Below, one piece after another: positions 53,817-62,383 of a stretch of DNA of 64,000 nt. Source of the DNA: Diaphorobacter caeni (GTDB lineage: Bacteria; Pseudomonadota; Gammaproteobacteria; Burkholderiales; Burkholderiaceae_C); the NCBI RefSeq assembly GCF_015354245.1, contig NZ_JADKYZ010000003.1:124001-188000 (forward strand), in the 5' to 3' direction. A model generated the notes under the pieces. That model ran no database searches and was not told the origin of the DNA. It was given only the letters and a program-made list of their open reading frames with translations. Made by a program: the position numbers and the translations under genes. Each line of letters begins with the position of its first letter. The stretch's first letter is position 1.

Positions 53817-55620
53817 GAAGCGCCTCCGACATGGCCTGTGCGCTCAATGGCACGTAGGTCTTGAGGCGGTCATCGCGGATGTAGAGCGGATCGCTCACCC
53901 GCGACGCATCAAAGCCCTGCTTCTGCAGATCGACCTTGCGCAGCTTGTAGTTGCCGGTCATGTCGGGCGTGTCCATCAGGCGCACGAACAGCGGAGCGGC
54001 ATAGCGCGGCAAGCGCTCCAGCGCGAGCTTCCAGAAGCCGTCGGCGTCAAACGGCACGCCGGGCAGCATCACCAGCGCCGCCATGCCCGCGCGACCATCG
54101 TGGCCCGGCACTTGCACGCCGTAGACCGTGACCGCGTCGGCCCCCGGAAATTCGACCAGTGCGTCCGTCACTTCCATGGTCGAGACGTTCTCGCTTTTCC
54201 AGCGGAAGGTGTCGCCGATGCGGTCCACAAACCAGCAGTAGCCCTCTTCGTCGCAGCGCAACAGGTCGCCCGAAGACCACCATGCATCACCCTGCTGGAA
54301 CACGTTGCGCAGAATCTTCTTTTCAGTGGCCTCCGCGTTGGTGTAACCCTCGAAGCGCCCCGCCACCACCTCCGGGTGCTGGATCACCATGCCCAGCGCC
54401 TCGCCCGGCTCGTTCACGCCCGCCAGCTGCAGGAAGCCGTTCTCGTCGCGGATGTAGTCCCCCTTTTCCTGGTCGAAGCGCACGAGGCGCAGATTGGTCT
54501 TCTCCCAGAAAGGCACCCGTCCGCATGAGCCCACATGGTTGTCGACGTTGACCGTGTTGGTGTTCGACTCCGTGCCGCCCCAGCCCTCGTAGATGCGAAA
54601 CCGGCTGCCGAAGCGGTTGACCCACTGCTGCCAGATCTCCGGCGTCAGGCCGGTTCCGGCCATCTTGCGAAGCGAATGCTCCTTGTCGTTGGCCGCAGGC
54701 GGCACGCTCAGCAGGAAGCGGCAGATCTCGCCCACGTACTGGCAGCAGGTGATCTGGTAGCGGCGCACGTCACTCCAGAACTCACTGCGGCTGAACTTGC
54801 GACGCACCACCAGGCTCGCGCCCGCGCTCATCGAGGTCGAGGTGGCCGACATGGACGCCGCGCCGTGATAAAGCGGCAAAAAGCAGTAGAAGCAGTCACT
54901 CGGCTCGATCTCCCAGAGCAGCTTCATCGCGTCCCCCGCCATCAGCCAGCGCGCGTGGCTCACCACCGCCGCCTTGGGCAGGCCGGTGGTGCCCGATGTG
55001 AAGATGTATTGCGCCGTATCGCCCGCACGCAGGTCCTCGCGCCATTCGGCGGGCACATTGTCGGGCGACTCCTGTGCGGCCAGCTGCTGCAGGTCGTCGC
55101 CGAAGCCCGCGCGCTGCGCGTCCGTCGCCGGGCGCTCCGCGTCGGGCCAGTGCAGGTAGACGAGGTGCTCGTCGATCCCGGCCGTCTCAGCAAAGCGCGG
55201 CATGCATTCCTCGCCGACGATGGCGTAGCGCGCGCCGGTCACCTCCAGCGCATGGGCGAGCGGCTTGCCGCTCACATGCGTGTTGAGGAACGCGGCCACG
55301 GCGCCGGTCTTGGCGATGCCCATCCAGGCGAAGAAGAAGGCCGAGCGGTTTTCCATGGACAGGGCCACCACGTCGCCCTTGCGCACGCCCTTGGCATGCA
55401 GCGCGCGCGCCACCTGATTGGCGCGTGCGTTGAACTGCGCGTAGGTGTAGCGCAGATCGCCTTCCATCAGAAACACGTTAGCGCCGAACTGCGTTGCGCA
55501 GTCTTCCAGCCGATCGCTCGTGGTGAACGGCGTGGACGCCAAGTACCTGGTCGTCACCGGAGCCCGGCGATCCAGGATTTGCTGTGTCTGCTCACGCGGG
55601 ACGACAGTCGATACGCTCAT
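53809..55620 (-). CDS. Long-chain/steroid acyl-CoA synthetase (FATP/FadD17-like)
   Basis: A 603-residue CoA ligase of the very-long-chain (FATP) type. Motifs are YIFTSGTTGLPKAAVVSHAR, RIYEGWGGTESNTNTVNVDN, WWSSGDLLRCDEEGYCWFVD and the C-terminal TGNYKLRKVDL with the catalytic Lys. This subfamily includes steroid side-chain CoA ligases such as mycobacterial FadD17/FadD19. It is in the middle of the operon, which has a second ligase at its end. Confidence 0.9.
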   Translation of the reverse strand: MSVSTVVPREQTQQILDRRAPVTTRYLASTPFTTSDRLEDCATQFGANVFLMEGDLRYTYAQFNARANQVARALHAKGVRKGDVVALSMENRSAFFFAWMGIAKTGAVAAFLNTHVSGKPLAHALEVTGARYAIVGEECMPRFAETAGIDEHLVYLHWPDAERPATDAQRAGFGDDLQQLAAQESPDNVPAEWREDLRAGDTAQYIFTSGTTGLPKAAVVSHARWLMAGDAMKLLWEIEPSDCFYCFLPLYHGAASMSATSTSMSAGASLVVRRKFSRSEFWSDVRRYQITCCQYVGEICRFLLSVPPAANDKEHSLRKMAGTGLTPEIWQQWVNRFGSRFRIYEGWGGTESNTNTVNVDNHVGSCGRVPFWEKTNLRLVRFDQEKGDYIRDENGFLQLAGVNEPGEALGMVIQHPEVVAGRFEGYTNAEATEKKILRNVFQQGDAWWSSGDLLRCDEEGYCWFVDRIGDTFRWKSENVSTMEVTDALVEFPGADAVTVYGVQVPGHDGRAGMAALVMLPGVPFDADGFWKLALERLPRYAAPLFVRLMDTPDMTGNYKLRKVDLQKQGFDASRVSDPLYIRDDRLKTYVPLSAQAMSEALRG

Positions 55621-55693
55621 CTTGTTGTCTCCATCTCTTGTATTTGGACTGTTGGCTGTTGTTCTCGGAACTCACTCGAATCGCTTGCATCCA

Positions 55694-56875
55694 TCAACGC
55701 ACCGGGCGCGGCATGCCCAGACCGAACTGGGCAATCAGCTCGCGCTGGATCTCGTTCGTTCCGCCGCCAAAGGTGTTGATGGTCGCGGCCCGCAGCTCGT
55801 ACTCCAGCTCGCCCATCAGGAACGACGCGGCCGAGCCGCCACGCACCAGCGCGCTGCTGCCCACGATGTCCATCAGGCGGTGCAGGATCTCGACCATGCC
55901 CTCCGATCCGTAGACCTTGGTGGTCGATGCGAGGCCCACATCCATCGCGCCCGCTTCCAGATCGGCGGCGATGCGGAAGTTGATGAGACGCATCGACTCC
56001 AGACGCGTGTAGCACTCGGCGAGACTGCGGCGCACCCATGGCTGATCGACCGCCCGACGGCCCTGCTCGTCCTTGGCCTTGGCCCACTGCAGCACCTTGG
56101 TGAATGGCGCGAACACCTTGTCGGACCAGGAGCCGAGGCCCAGTCGCTCGTGGTTGAGCTGCGCGGTGATCAGCTTCCAGCCGCCGTTGAGCTGGCCGAT
56201 CAGGCGATGCGCGGGCACCTGCACGTTGTCGAAATACGTGGCCGCCGTGAAATTGCCCACGGTCTGGATCAGCGTGTGCGAGAAGCCCGGATCGCGCGTG
56301 TCCACCACCATGATCGACACGCCCTTGTGGCGCGCGAGGCTCTGGTCAGTGCGTGCGGCCAGCCAGATGTAGTCGGCCGACTCGACGCCCGAGGTCCAGA
56401 GCTTCTGGCCGTTGACGACAAAGTGCCCCGTCTGCACGTCGCCCTGCAGCTGTGCTTGCGTCTTGAGCATCGCGAGGTCAGAGCCCGCTCCGGGCTCTGA
56501 ATAGCCGATGGCGAAGATGATGTCGCCGGTCGCCATGCCTGGCAGAAATTCCTGCTTCTGCGCTTCCGTGCCGTGCTCCATCAGCGCGGGGCCGACGGTG
56601 CTGATGGTCACGAAGGGCAGCGGTGCGCCCGCGATGTTGGCCTCTTCAAAGAAGATCAGCTGCTCGGTGGCCGAGAGGCCCTGGCCGCCATACTCCTTGG
56701 GCCAGCCGATGGCCAGCCAGCCGTCGCGGCCCATCTGGCGGATCACGGTGCGGTACTCGTCGCCGCTTTCGGCGCCGCGCATGCGGGCCTTGAGTTCCGG
56801 TGTCATCAGCGCCTGGAAGTAGTCGCGCACCTTCAGGCGCAGCGCGTGCTGTTCGGGGGTCAGGTCGATCATCAT
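55694..56875 (-). CDS. Acyl-CoA dehydrogenase (ChsE-type, large subunit)
   Basis: A 393-residue enzyme: LFGWPKEYGGQG-like GWPKEYGGQGLS, then FAIGYSEPGAGSDLAMLKTQ and GQKLWTSGVESADYIWLAAR for FAD binding, and the ending INTFGGGTNEIQRELIAQFG. Partner is likely the 58556-59665 protein. It follows the Ltp2-like gene by 23 bp. A steroid acyl-CoA substrate is inferred from its neighbours. Confidence 0.9.
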   Translation of the reverse strand: MMIDLTPEQHALRLKVRDYFQALMTPELKARMRGAESGDEYRTVIRQMGRDGWLAIGWPKEYGGQGLSATEQLIFFEEANIAGAPLPFVTISTVGPALMEHGTEAQKQEFLPGMATGDIIFAIGYSEPGAGSDLAMLKTQAQLQGDVQTGHFVVNGQKLWTSGVESADYIWLAARTDQSLARHKGVSIMVVDTRDPGFSHTLIQTVGNFTAATYFDNVQVPAHRLIGQLNGGWKLITAQLNHERLGLGSWSDKVFAPFTKVLQWAKAKDEQGRRAVDQPWVRRSLAECYTRLESMRLINFRIAADLEAGAMDVGLASTTKVYGSEGMVEILHRLMDIVGSSALVRGGSAASFLMGELEYELRAATINTFGGGTNEIQRELIAQFGLGMPRPVR

Positions 56876-56898
56876 CCGGTGTTCTCCTTGCCCTGCGA

Positions 56899-58074
56899 TC
56901 AGGCTTCGTCGCCCAGAATCAGGCCGCTGGTGGGCACGCCCGTGCCCGCGGTGACGACCATGTTGTGCACGTTCTTCACCTGGTTCACCGCCGTACCGCG
57001 CACCTGACGCACCGCCTCGGCAATGCCGTTCATGCCGTGGATGTAGGCCTCACCGAGCTGGCCGCCGTTGGTGTTGATCGGCAGCGAACCGCCGCGCGCA
57101 TGTTCGCCAGCGCGGATGAAATCCTTGGCCTCGCCTCGCGGCACAAAACCGAATTCTTCAAGCTGCGGCAGCACGAACGGCGAGAAGTGGTCGTACAGAA
57201 TCGCGCTCTGCACGTCCTTGGGCGTCAAACCGCTTTGCGTCCACAGTTGCTTGGCGACGTGGCCCATCTCGGGCAGGCCGGTGATCTCCTTGCGATAGAA
57301 CGAAGTCATGCTCTGCTGGCCTTCGGTCACGCCCTGGGCCGCAGCCTTGATGAACACGGGCTTGGCCTTGAGGTCACGCGCGCGCTCGCTCGATGTGATC
57401 ACCATGGCAACCGCCCCGTCGGACTCCTGGCAGCAGTCCAGCAGATGCAGCGGCTCGCAGATCCAGCGGCTGGCCTGATGCTCTTCGAGCGTGATCGGCT
57501 TGCCGTAGAAGAATGCTGCCGGGTTGGTGGCCGCAAAGTCGCGCACGGCCACGGCCACGCGGCCGAAATCTTCGCTGGTCGCGCCATAGGTGTGCATGTA
57601 GCGGCGCGCGAACATGCCGACCCACGACGCTGGCGTGTGGAAGCCGTGCGGCATGTACCAGCCGTAGTTCACGTTGTCGAAAAATGGTGTGCTGCCGAAG
57701 CCGTAGCTGCCCGAGCCGAAGCGGTACCAGCTGCGCTCGTTCATCGCGCGGTACACCACCACGGTCTTGCAGACGCCCGTAGCCACGGCCATGGCCGCGT
57801 GCAGGATGGGCGCGCATGCCGCGCCGCCGCCGTGCGGCACCTGCGAGAAGAAGTTCACCGTGCGTGCGCCGAGCAGTCGGGCGATCTCGTACTCGGGCAC
57901 CTTGTCCACGGAGTAGGACGAAAAGCCGTCCACATCCTTGGGGTCGATGCCTGCATCGGCCAGCGCGGCCAGCGTGGCCTCCATCGCCAGACGCAGCTCG
58001 GTGCGACCGGAGTTTTTCGAAAATTCTGTGGCGCCCAGACCCGCAATCGCGGCACGTCCGGAAATGTTCATGTC
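56899..58074 (-). CDS. Thiolase-fold lipid-transfer protein / steroid aldolase (Ltp2-like)
   Basis: A 391-residue thiolase-fold protein of the SCP2/Ltp type. In steroid degradation, Ltp2-like proteins with a DUF35 partner cleave the hydroxylated side chain by retro-aldol reaction. Features are AIAGLGATEFSKNSGRTE, HGGGAACAPILHAAMAV with Cys86, and PINTNGGQLGEAYIHGMNGI, then GLILGDEA at the end. The DUF35 partner (59682) and MaoC protein (58103) lie in the same operon, matching the known ChsH1-ChsH2-Ltp2 arrangement. The aldolase call is by context; a true thiolase remains possible. Confidence 0.85.
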   Translation of the reverse strand, partial: DMNISGRAAIAGLGATEFSKNSGRTELRLAMEATLAALADAGIDPKDVDGFSSYSVDKVPEYEIARLLGARTVNFFSQVPHGGGAACAPILHAAMAVATGVCKTVVVYRAMNERSWYRFGSGSYGFGSTPFFDNVNYGWYMPHGFHTPASWVGMFARRYMHTYGATSEDFGRVAVAVRDFAATNPAAFFYGKPITLEEHQASRWICEPLHLLDCCQESDGAVAMVITSSERARDLKAKPVFIKAAAQGVTEGQQSMTSFYRKEITGLPEMGHVAKQLWTQSGLTPKDVQSAILYDHFSPFVLPQLEEFGFVPRGEAKDFIRAGEHARGGSLPINTNGGQLGEAYIHGMNGIAEAVRQVRGTAVNQVKNVHNMVVTAGTGVPTSGLILGDEA

Positions 58075-58102
58075 AGTCACTGGAAGTCTCCTGCGAATCG
58101 TT

Positions 58103-58522
58103 TCAGGCAAACGCCACTTGCACGGTGCCGCTCACATGCGATCCCATGGAGTTCGTGCCCTTGAGCGTGATCTGCACGCTGCGCTTGTCGTCGTTCTTGG
58201 CGGTCACCGAGGCAGTGAACTTCATGCTGTCGCCGGGATAGTTCGGCGCGCCGAGCTTGATCTTCAGATCCATCAGACGCGCCCTGGGGCCCGCCCAGCC
58301 TTCGACGTAGCTCTGCACCAGACCATTGGTGGTCAGGATGTTCATGAAGATGTGTGACGAGCCGAGCTGGCACGCAGCCTCCAGATCGTGGTGGCCGGGA
58401 AAGTAGTCGCGCGTGGCGATGGCGCCGCCCGCGATCAGGGGCACGGTGATCGGCACGGTCACCGATGGCAGTTCGTCGCCGGTGTGCACCGATTCAAAGC
58501 TGGGGTGTGTGGTTGCGGTCAT
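58103..58522 (-). CDS. MaoC-like hydratase (ChsH1-like)
   Basis: A 139-residue hot-dog protein. The hydratase motif D-x4-H is present as Asp39 and His44 (ATRDYFPGHHD), the same spacing as in ChsH1, the catalytic half of the steroid side-chain enoyl-CoA hydratase. It probably pairs with the N-terminal domain of the DUF35 fusion protein at 59682. It begins 33 bp after the dehydrogenase at 58556 and precedes the Ltp2-like gene. Confidence 0.87.
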   Translation of the reverse strand: MTATTHPSFESVHTGDELPSVTVPITVPLIAGGAIATRDYFPGHHDLEAACQLGSSHIFMNILTTNGLVQSYVEGWAGPRARLMDLKIKLGAPNYPGDSMKFTASVTAKNDDKRSVQITLKGTNSMGSHVSGTVQVAFA

Positions 58523-58555
58523 GTTGTCAATTCCTGTTCGCCTGTTCGCGGCTCA

Positions 58556-59665
58556 TCAGCAGGCTTCGGGAAGGTCGTACTTCCAGCCAAGGGTGTCGTT
58601 GTCGGCCAGCCATTGACCGAGGGCTTCGAGGTGGTGCTCGCCGCTGCCGACCTCAACGGCCAGCGCGCGGCACCAGAACATGAAGCGGTGCATCGGATAG
58701 GTCACGTCGACCCCCATGCCGCCATGCACGTGCTGCGCCACGCGGCCCACCTTGAGCCCAAGCTCGTTGGACTGCGCGCGCAGCGCATGGGCTTGCGGCG
58801 CGCTCGGCAGTTGCTCATCAAGGCGCCATACCAGCTGGCTCAACGCGCTGCGCTGGGCCTGCATGAGGATGTAGCCATCGGCCATCTGCCCCGCCACCAG
58901 CTGGAACGAGCCGATCGGACGATCAAACTGCTTGCGCTCGCTGACATAGGCCACCGTGCGTTCGAGCTGCGCCTGCGTCACGCCCTGTTGAAGCGCAGCC
59001 GTGCTGGCGACGGCATACTCGCTCAACGAGCGCACAGCAGCTTCGTCCAGCGTGACGAGCGCGGGCGCGTCAAACAGCGCCAGATCGGCCACGCCGTAGT
59101 AGTCCTCGCGCATGCCGGCTACCTTCTGCACACCGGCCGCCGCCAGATCGACCAGCACCAGCCGATTGCCGTCAGCCGCCTTGGCCACCGCGAGCAGGTA
59201 CTTGGCCTGCGCGCCCAATGCCACCGCATGCAGCTTGCCGTAGACCTTGCCGCCTTCGAGGCGCAACTGCGCGCCGTGCGAGCACGTCAGGCTTTCAAGC
59301 GACACGCTGATCAGCTCACCCGCCATCGCGGCCTGCACCGCCTGTTCGGCCGCCGCGTTGCCTTGCACCTTGGCGAGCGTGTCCGCAGCCACTTGCACCT
59401 GCCACAGCGGCACCTGCGCAAGCGCACGCCCCTGCTGAACGAGCACGGCGAGCAGTTCGGTCATGCCAAGACCAAGGCCTCCGGCTGATTCGGGAATCAG
59501 AATGCTGTGCAGCCCGGCGGTCACGCACTGCTGCCACAGCGACTGCATGTAGGGCTGGCCGCTGATGTCGTGCTCGCGCAGCTTGTCATCGTTGCAGTAG
59601 TCGGCGAACAGGCTCTGCGCCATGTCCGCAAATGCGCGCTGGTCTTGCGAGAGTTGGAAATCCAT
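58556..59665 (-). CDS. Acyl-CoA dehydrogenase, small partner subunit
   Basis: A 369-residue acyl-CoA dehydrogenase-fold protein starting MDFQLSQDQRAFADMAQSLF. It has ERTVAYVSERKQFDRPIGSF and HVHGGMGVDVTYPMHRFMFW, but lacks the C-terminal GG-T-N-E-I-Q motif. It is the likely partner of the 55694-56875 protein in a ChsE-type heteromer, although three genes separate them in the operon. Confidence 0.87.
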   Translation of the reverse strand: MDFQLSQDQRAFADMAQSLFADYCNDDKLREHDISGQPYMQSLWQQCVTAGLHSILIPESAGGLGLGMTELLAVLVQQGRALAQVPLWQVQVAADTLAKVQGNAAAEQAVQAAMAGELISVSLESLTCSHGAQLRLEGGKVYGKLHAVALGAQAKYLLAVAKAADGNRLVLVDLAAAGVQKVAGMREDYYGVADLALFDAPALVTLDEAAVRSLSEYAVASTAALQQGVTQAQLERTVAYVSERKQFDRPIGSFQLVAGQMADGYILMQAQRSALSQLVWRLDEQLPSAPQAHALRAQSNELGLKVGRVAQHVHGGMGVDVTYPMHRFMFWCRALAVEVGSGEHHLEALGQWLADNDTLGWKYDLPEAC

Positions 59666-59681
59666 GTTCTTGCTCCTCGGC

Positions 59682-60665
59682 TCAGGCCACGACGCGGAAC
59701 TGCGGCAACGTCATCTCGCCATCGTTGAAGGTGTTGAATTCCACCTGCACCTTCTGGCCGATCTTCACGTCCTGCGGCTTGATGCCGACAAGCTGCGCGA
59801 TCAGGCGCGTGCCCTCTTCAAGCTCGATCAGACCGATGGGGTTCGGGTGGTCGAACGGCGGCACTTCGGGGTAGTGCATGACGACATAGGAGTAGACCTC
59901 GCCCTTGCCGCTGGCCTGCACCGCATCCAGATCGAACGACTGGCAGTGCGGGCACACGGGGCCTGGCGGGTGGTTGAGTTCGCCGCAGGTCTTGCAGTGC
60001 TGAATCAGCAACTTGCCTTGCTTGACGCCGTCCCAGAAGAAGCGGTTATCGTCGCTGACGCCGGGTTCGGAACGCTTGATCTTTGGGATGCCCGCAGGCT
60101 TGCCGTCTGCCGCCGCAGCGGGTTTCTGCGTGTTGACTGGACGGAACTTGAACACGCGAAACAGCAGCTGACCCACATGTTCGTCATCGCCCTTCAACGC
60201 GCCGATGGAGAAGTAGTCCATGACCAGCGTGACGAAATAGCCGGTGCCCAGCGCCGTGGTCTTCTCGTCACCCACGCTGTCGAGGCGCGTGGTGTAGTAC
60301 AGGTCCTCGCCCTCGAGCACGTCGCGGTCGAACGTGAGTTCGGAGTTCACCGCCACCGTCGAGGCAAAGCCCTGCGCGTCGAGCAGCTTGACCACTTCGT
60401 ACGGATTTTCCTTGGTCGACCCCGGCGGATAGTTGTTCTGCACCGGGCCTTCCATGCACCAGACCTGCAGCATGCCGGGAGGCGCAATGACCTTGCCGTC
60501 ATCGTCCGTGCGCACGGCAACGCCCATGATCTCGCACCACTGACGGATCATCGGCGCATTGACCTTGTCCCACGCGTAGACGCGTCCATACTTCTTGCCC
60601 ACCAGGGAGCGGACCTCTGTCATCCAGTCTTGATCTGCCAAGATTGTCTCCTTTGAATTCGTCAT
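59682..60665 (-). CDS. MaoC-DUF35 fusion protein (ChsH2-like)
   Basis: A 327-residue fusion. Residues about 1-160 form a MaoC-like hot-dog domain (YAWDKVNAPMIRQWCEIMGV) and about 185-327 a DUF35 domain with a rubredoxin-like zinc ribbon (CKTCGELNHPPGPVCPHC) and OB fold (GKGEVYSYVVMHYPEVPPFD). ChsH2 has exactly this architecture: its MaoC part joins ChsH1 and its DUF35 part binds Ltp2. ATG 60665 shares a base with the SDR stop. The N-terminal domain lacks the D-x4-H pair, as expected for the non-catalytic half. Confidence 0.9.
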   Translation of the reverse strand: MTNSKETILADQDWMTEVRSLVGKKYGRVYAWDKVNAPMIRQWCEIMGVAVRTDDDGKVIAPPGMLQVWCMEGPVQNNYPPGSTKENPYEVVKLLDAQGFASTVAVNSELTFDRDVLEGEDLYYTTRLDSVGDEKTTALGTGYFVTLVMDYFSIGALKGDDEHVGQLLFRVFKFRPVNTQKPAAAADGKPAGIPKIKRSEPGVSDDNRFFWDGVKQGKLLIQHCKTCGELNHPPGPVCPHCQSFDLDAVQASGKGEVYSYVVMHYPEVPPFDHPNPIGLIELEEGTRLIAQLVGIKPQDVKIGQKVQVEFNTFNDGEMTLPQFRVVA

Positions 60666-61462
60666 CAATTGGGTTGTTGCAGTGCCTTGTGCTCCGCGTT
60701 GGCTGCGCCCAGAAACGCGGGCCGCTCGCCGCCGCCGTGCAGCAGCAGATTCGTCCCGCTCATGTAGGAAGCGCGCGGCGAGGACACGTAGAGACAGGCC
60801 TCAGCGATGTCACGCGGATCGGCCAGACGAGCTGCGGGTATCGTCTGCGCGACCGAGGCAATGCCGGCTTCGTCACCAAAATGCAGATGCGATTGCTCGG
60901 TGCGCACCAGGCCCGGACTCACCGCGACCACGCGCACCTTGGGCGCCCACTCCACCGCAAGCGAACTCACCAGACTCAGCACTGCCGCCTTGGCCGCGCC
61001 ATAAGCCGCCGTTCCGGGTGATGGACGCAGCGCGCTGATGCTGCCGATGCAGACAATCACGCCGCCCTCTTCCTGCTGCTGCATCACCGCGTTCGCGGCT
61101 TGCGAGGCATGCAAGGTGGAAAACAGATTCAGGCGCAGCACGCCCTCATGAAAACGCGGCGACACCGTCGCCGCATCCACGGCCGGAGCACCGCCCGCGT
61201 TGTTGATCAGCACATCGAGACGACCGTGGCGCTGCACGACCTGATCGACGAGATCCTTCACCGCCTGAGCCTCGCGCACATCGCAGGCGATGAACTCGGC
61301 CTTGCGATCCGCGAAGCCCGGCAACTGATCTGGTGCCTGACGTCCGCAGACCACGACCACGGCACCGGCTTCGAGGTAAGTCTCTGCAATGCCCCGACCG
61401 ATGCCCTTGGTTCCACCCGTCACCAGAACGACGCGTTGCTGAAATTCGTTGTTTGATTGCAT
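60665..61462 (-). CDS. Short-chain dehydrogenase/reductase
   Basis: A 265-residue SDR, first gene of the leftward operon. It has TGGTKGIGRGIAETYLEAGA (15-34), NNAGG at 87-91, Ser141/143 and Y154xxxK158 (AAYGAAK). Length and pattern are of classical NAD(H)-preferring SDRs; GR at position 40-41 instead of an Asp leaves cofactor choice open. ATG 61462 is preferred over TTG 61471. It may oxidise a hydroxyacyl or ring hydroxyl during steroid breakdown; unproven. Confidence 0.87.
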   Translation of the reverse strand: MQSNNEFQQRVVLVTGGTKGIGRGIAETYLEAGAVVVVCGRQAPDQLPGFADRKAEFIACDVREAQAVKDLVDQVVQRHGRLDVLINNAGGAPAVDAATVSPRFHEGVLRLNLFSTLHASQAANAVMQQQEEGGVIVCIGSISALRPSPGTAAYGAAKAAVLSLVSSLAVEWAPKVRVVAVSPGLVRTEQSHLHFGDEAGIASVAQTIPAARLADPRDIAEACLYVSSPRASYMSGTNLLLHGGGERPAFLGAANAEHKALQQPN

Positions 61463-61498
61463 GGATGACAATTTAGATTTGCCAACGCACTGCAGATA

Positions 61499-61528
61499 CG
61501 TCCAAAAGGACGATGCCCATGGACTAGG
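61499..61528 (+). promoter_or_regulatory. Shared steroid-region motif, copy B
   Basis: CGTCC-AAAA-GGACG is a perfect inverted repeat followed by ATG and GGACTAGG. The core CAAAAGGACGA matches the other copies. It lies 46-75 bp upstream of the enoyl-CoA hydratase start and points to it, inside the 111-bp divergent promoter region shared with the SDR-led operon. Confidence 0.55.
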
Positions 61529-61573
61529 TGCAAACGACGATAGGCCTCAAAACAAGCCTTTGGAGACACCGTT

Positions 61574-62383
61574 TTGCAAGCCCCCGACGTCGAGCCTTTG
61601 CACCCCGCCACCGAGAGCGAATTGCTCACCGAACTCATCGGTGATGGCGTCGCCGTAGTGCGCCTGCACCGTCCTCAGGCAACCAATGCTCTGAGTCTTT
61701 CCCTGCAGGCGGCACTGTCGCGAACGTTCCAGCAACTGAGCACCGACGAGCGCGTCCGCTGCATCGTGCTGACCGGCGGTGATCAGGTGTTCGCCGCCGG
61801 AGGCGACATCAAGAGCATGGACGACTGCGGCCCCATCGAGATCATGAAGCGCCACACCGAACGCGTGTGGGCTCCGATCGAGCGCTGCCCCAAACCCATC
61901 ATCGCCGCCGTGTGCGGCTATGCCTTCGGTGGCGGCGCGGAGCTGGCCATGCATTGCGACATCATCATCGCGGGCAAGGGAGCAAGCTTCGCTCAGCCCG
62001 AGATCCGCATCGGCATCATGCCGGGCATCGGCGGCACGCAGCGGCTGGTGCGGGCGGTGGGGAAGTTCAACGCGATGCGCATTCTGCTGACCGGACGGCC
62101 GATCTGTGCCGAGGATGCGCAGTTGATGGGACTGGTGAGCATGGTCTGCGAGGATGATCAGGTGCAGTCGGAGGCGCTGAAGATGGCGCGGCAGATTGCT
62201 GCCATGCCGCCTTTGGCTGTGGAGCAGATCAAGGAGGTGGTGATTGCGGGGATGGACGCTTCGCTGGATGCTGCCTTGATGTTGGAGCGGAAGGCGAATC
62301 AGCTTTTGTTCGCTACTAGCGATCAAAAGGAAGGGATGAGTGCTTTTATTGAGAAGCGGGTTCCTCGGTTTGAGGGGCGGTAG
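61574..62383 (+). CDS. Enoyl-CoA hydratase/isomerase family protein (TTG start)
   Basis: A 269-residue crotonase-fold protein. Motifs are FAAGGDIKSMDD (CoA/oxyanion), GYAFGGGAELAMHCD and EIRIGIMPGIGGTQRLVRAV with the catalytic Glu. The only upstream start is TTG 61574, 7 bp after GGAGA; there is no suitable internal ATG. It is divergent from the eleven-gene operon, so both probably answer to the same regulator. It could hydrate a side-chain or ring-derived enoyl-CoA. Confidence 0.9.
   Translation: MQAPDVEPLHPATESELLTELIGDGVAVVRLHRPQATNALSLSLQAALSRTFQQLSTDERVRCIVLTGGDQVFAAGGDIKSMDDCGPIEIMKRHTERVWAPIERCPKPIIAAVCGYAFGGGAELAMHCDIIIAGKGASFAQPEIRIGIMPGIGGTQRLVRAVGKFNAMRILLTGRPICAEDAQLMGLVSMVCEDDQVQSEALKMARQIAAMPPLAVEQIKEVVIAGMDASLDAALMLERKANQLLFATSDQKEGMSAFIEKRVPRFEGR

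Noticed and set aside
52815-53864. Long plus-strand frame opposite the MBL-fold gene
   Set aside because: Arg/His/Ala-rich shadow; the minus-strand gene has metal ligands and overlaps its neighbours correctly.
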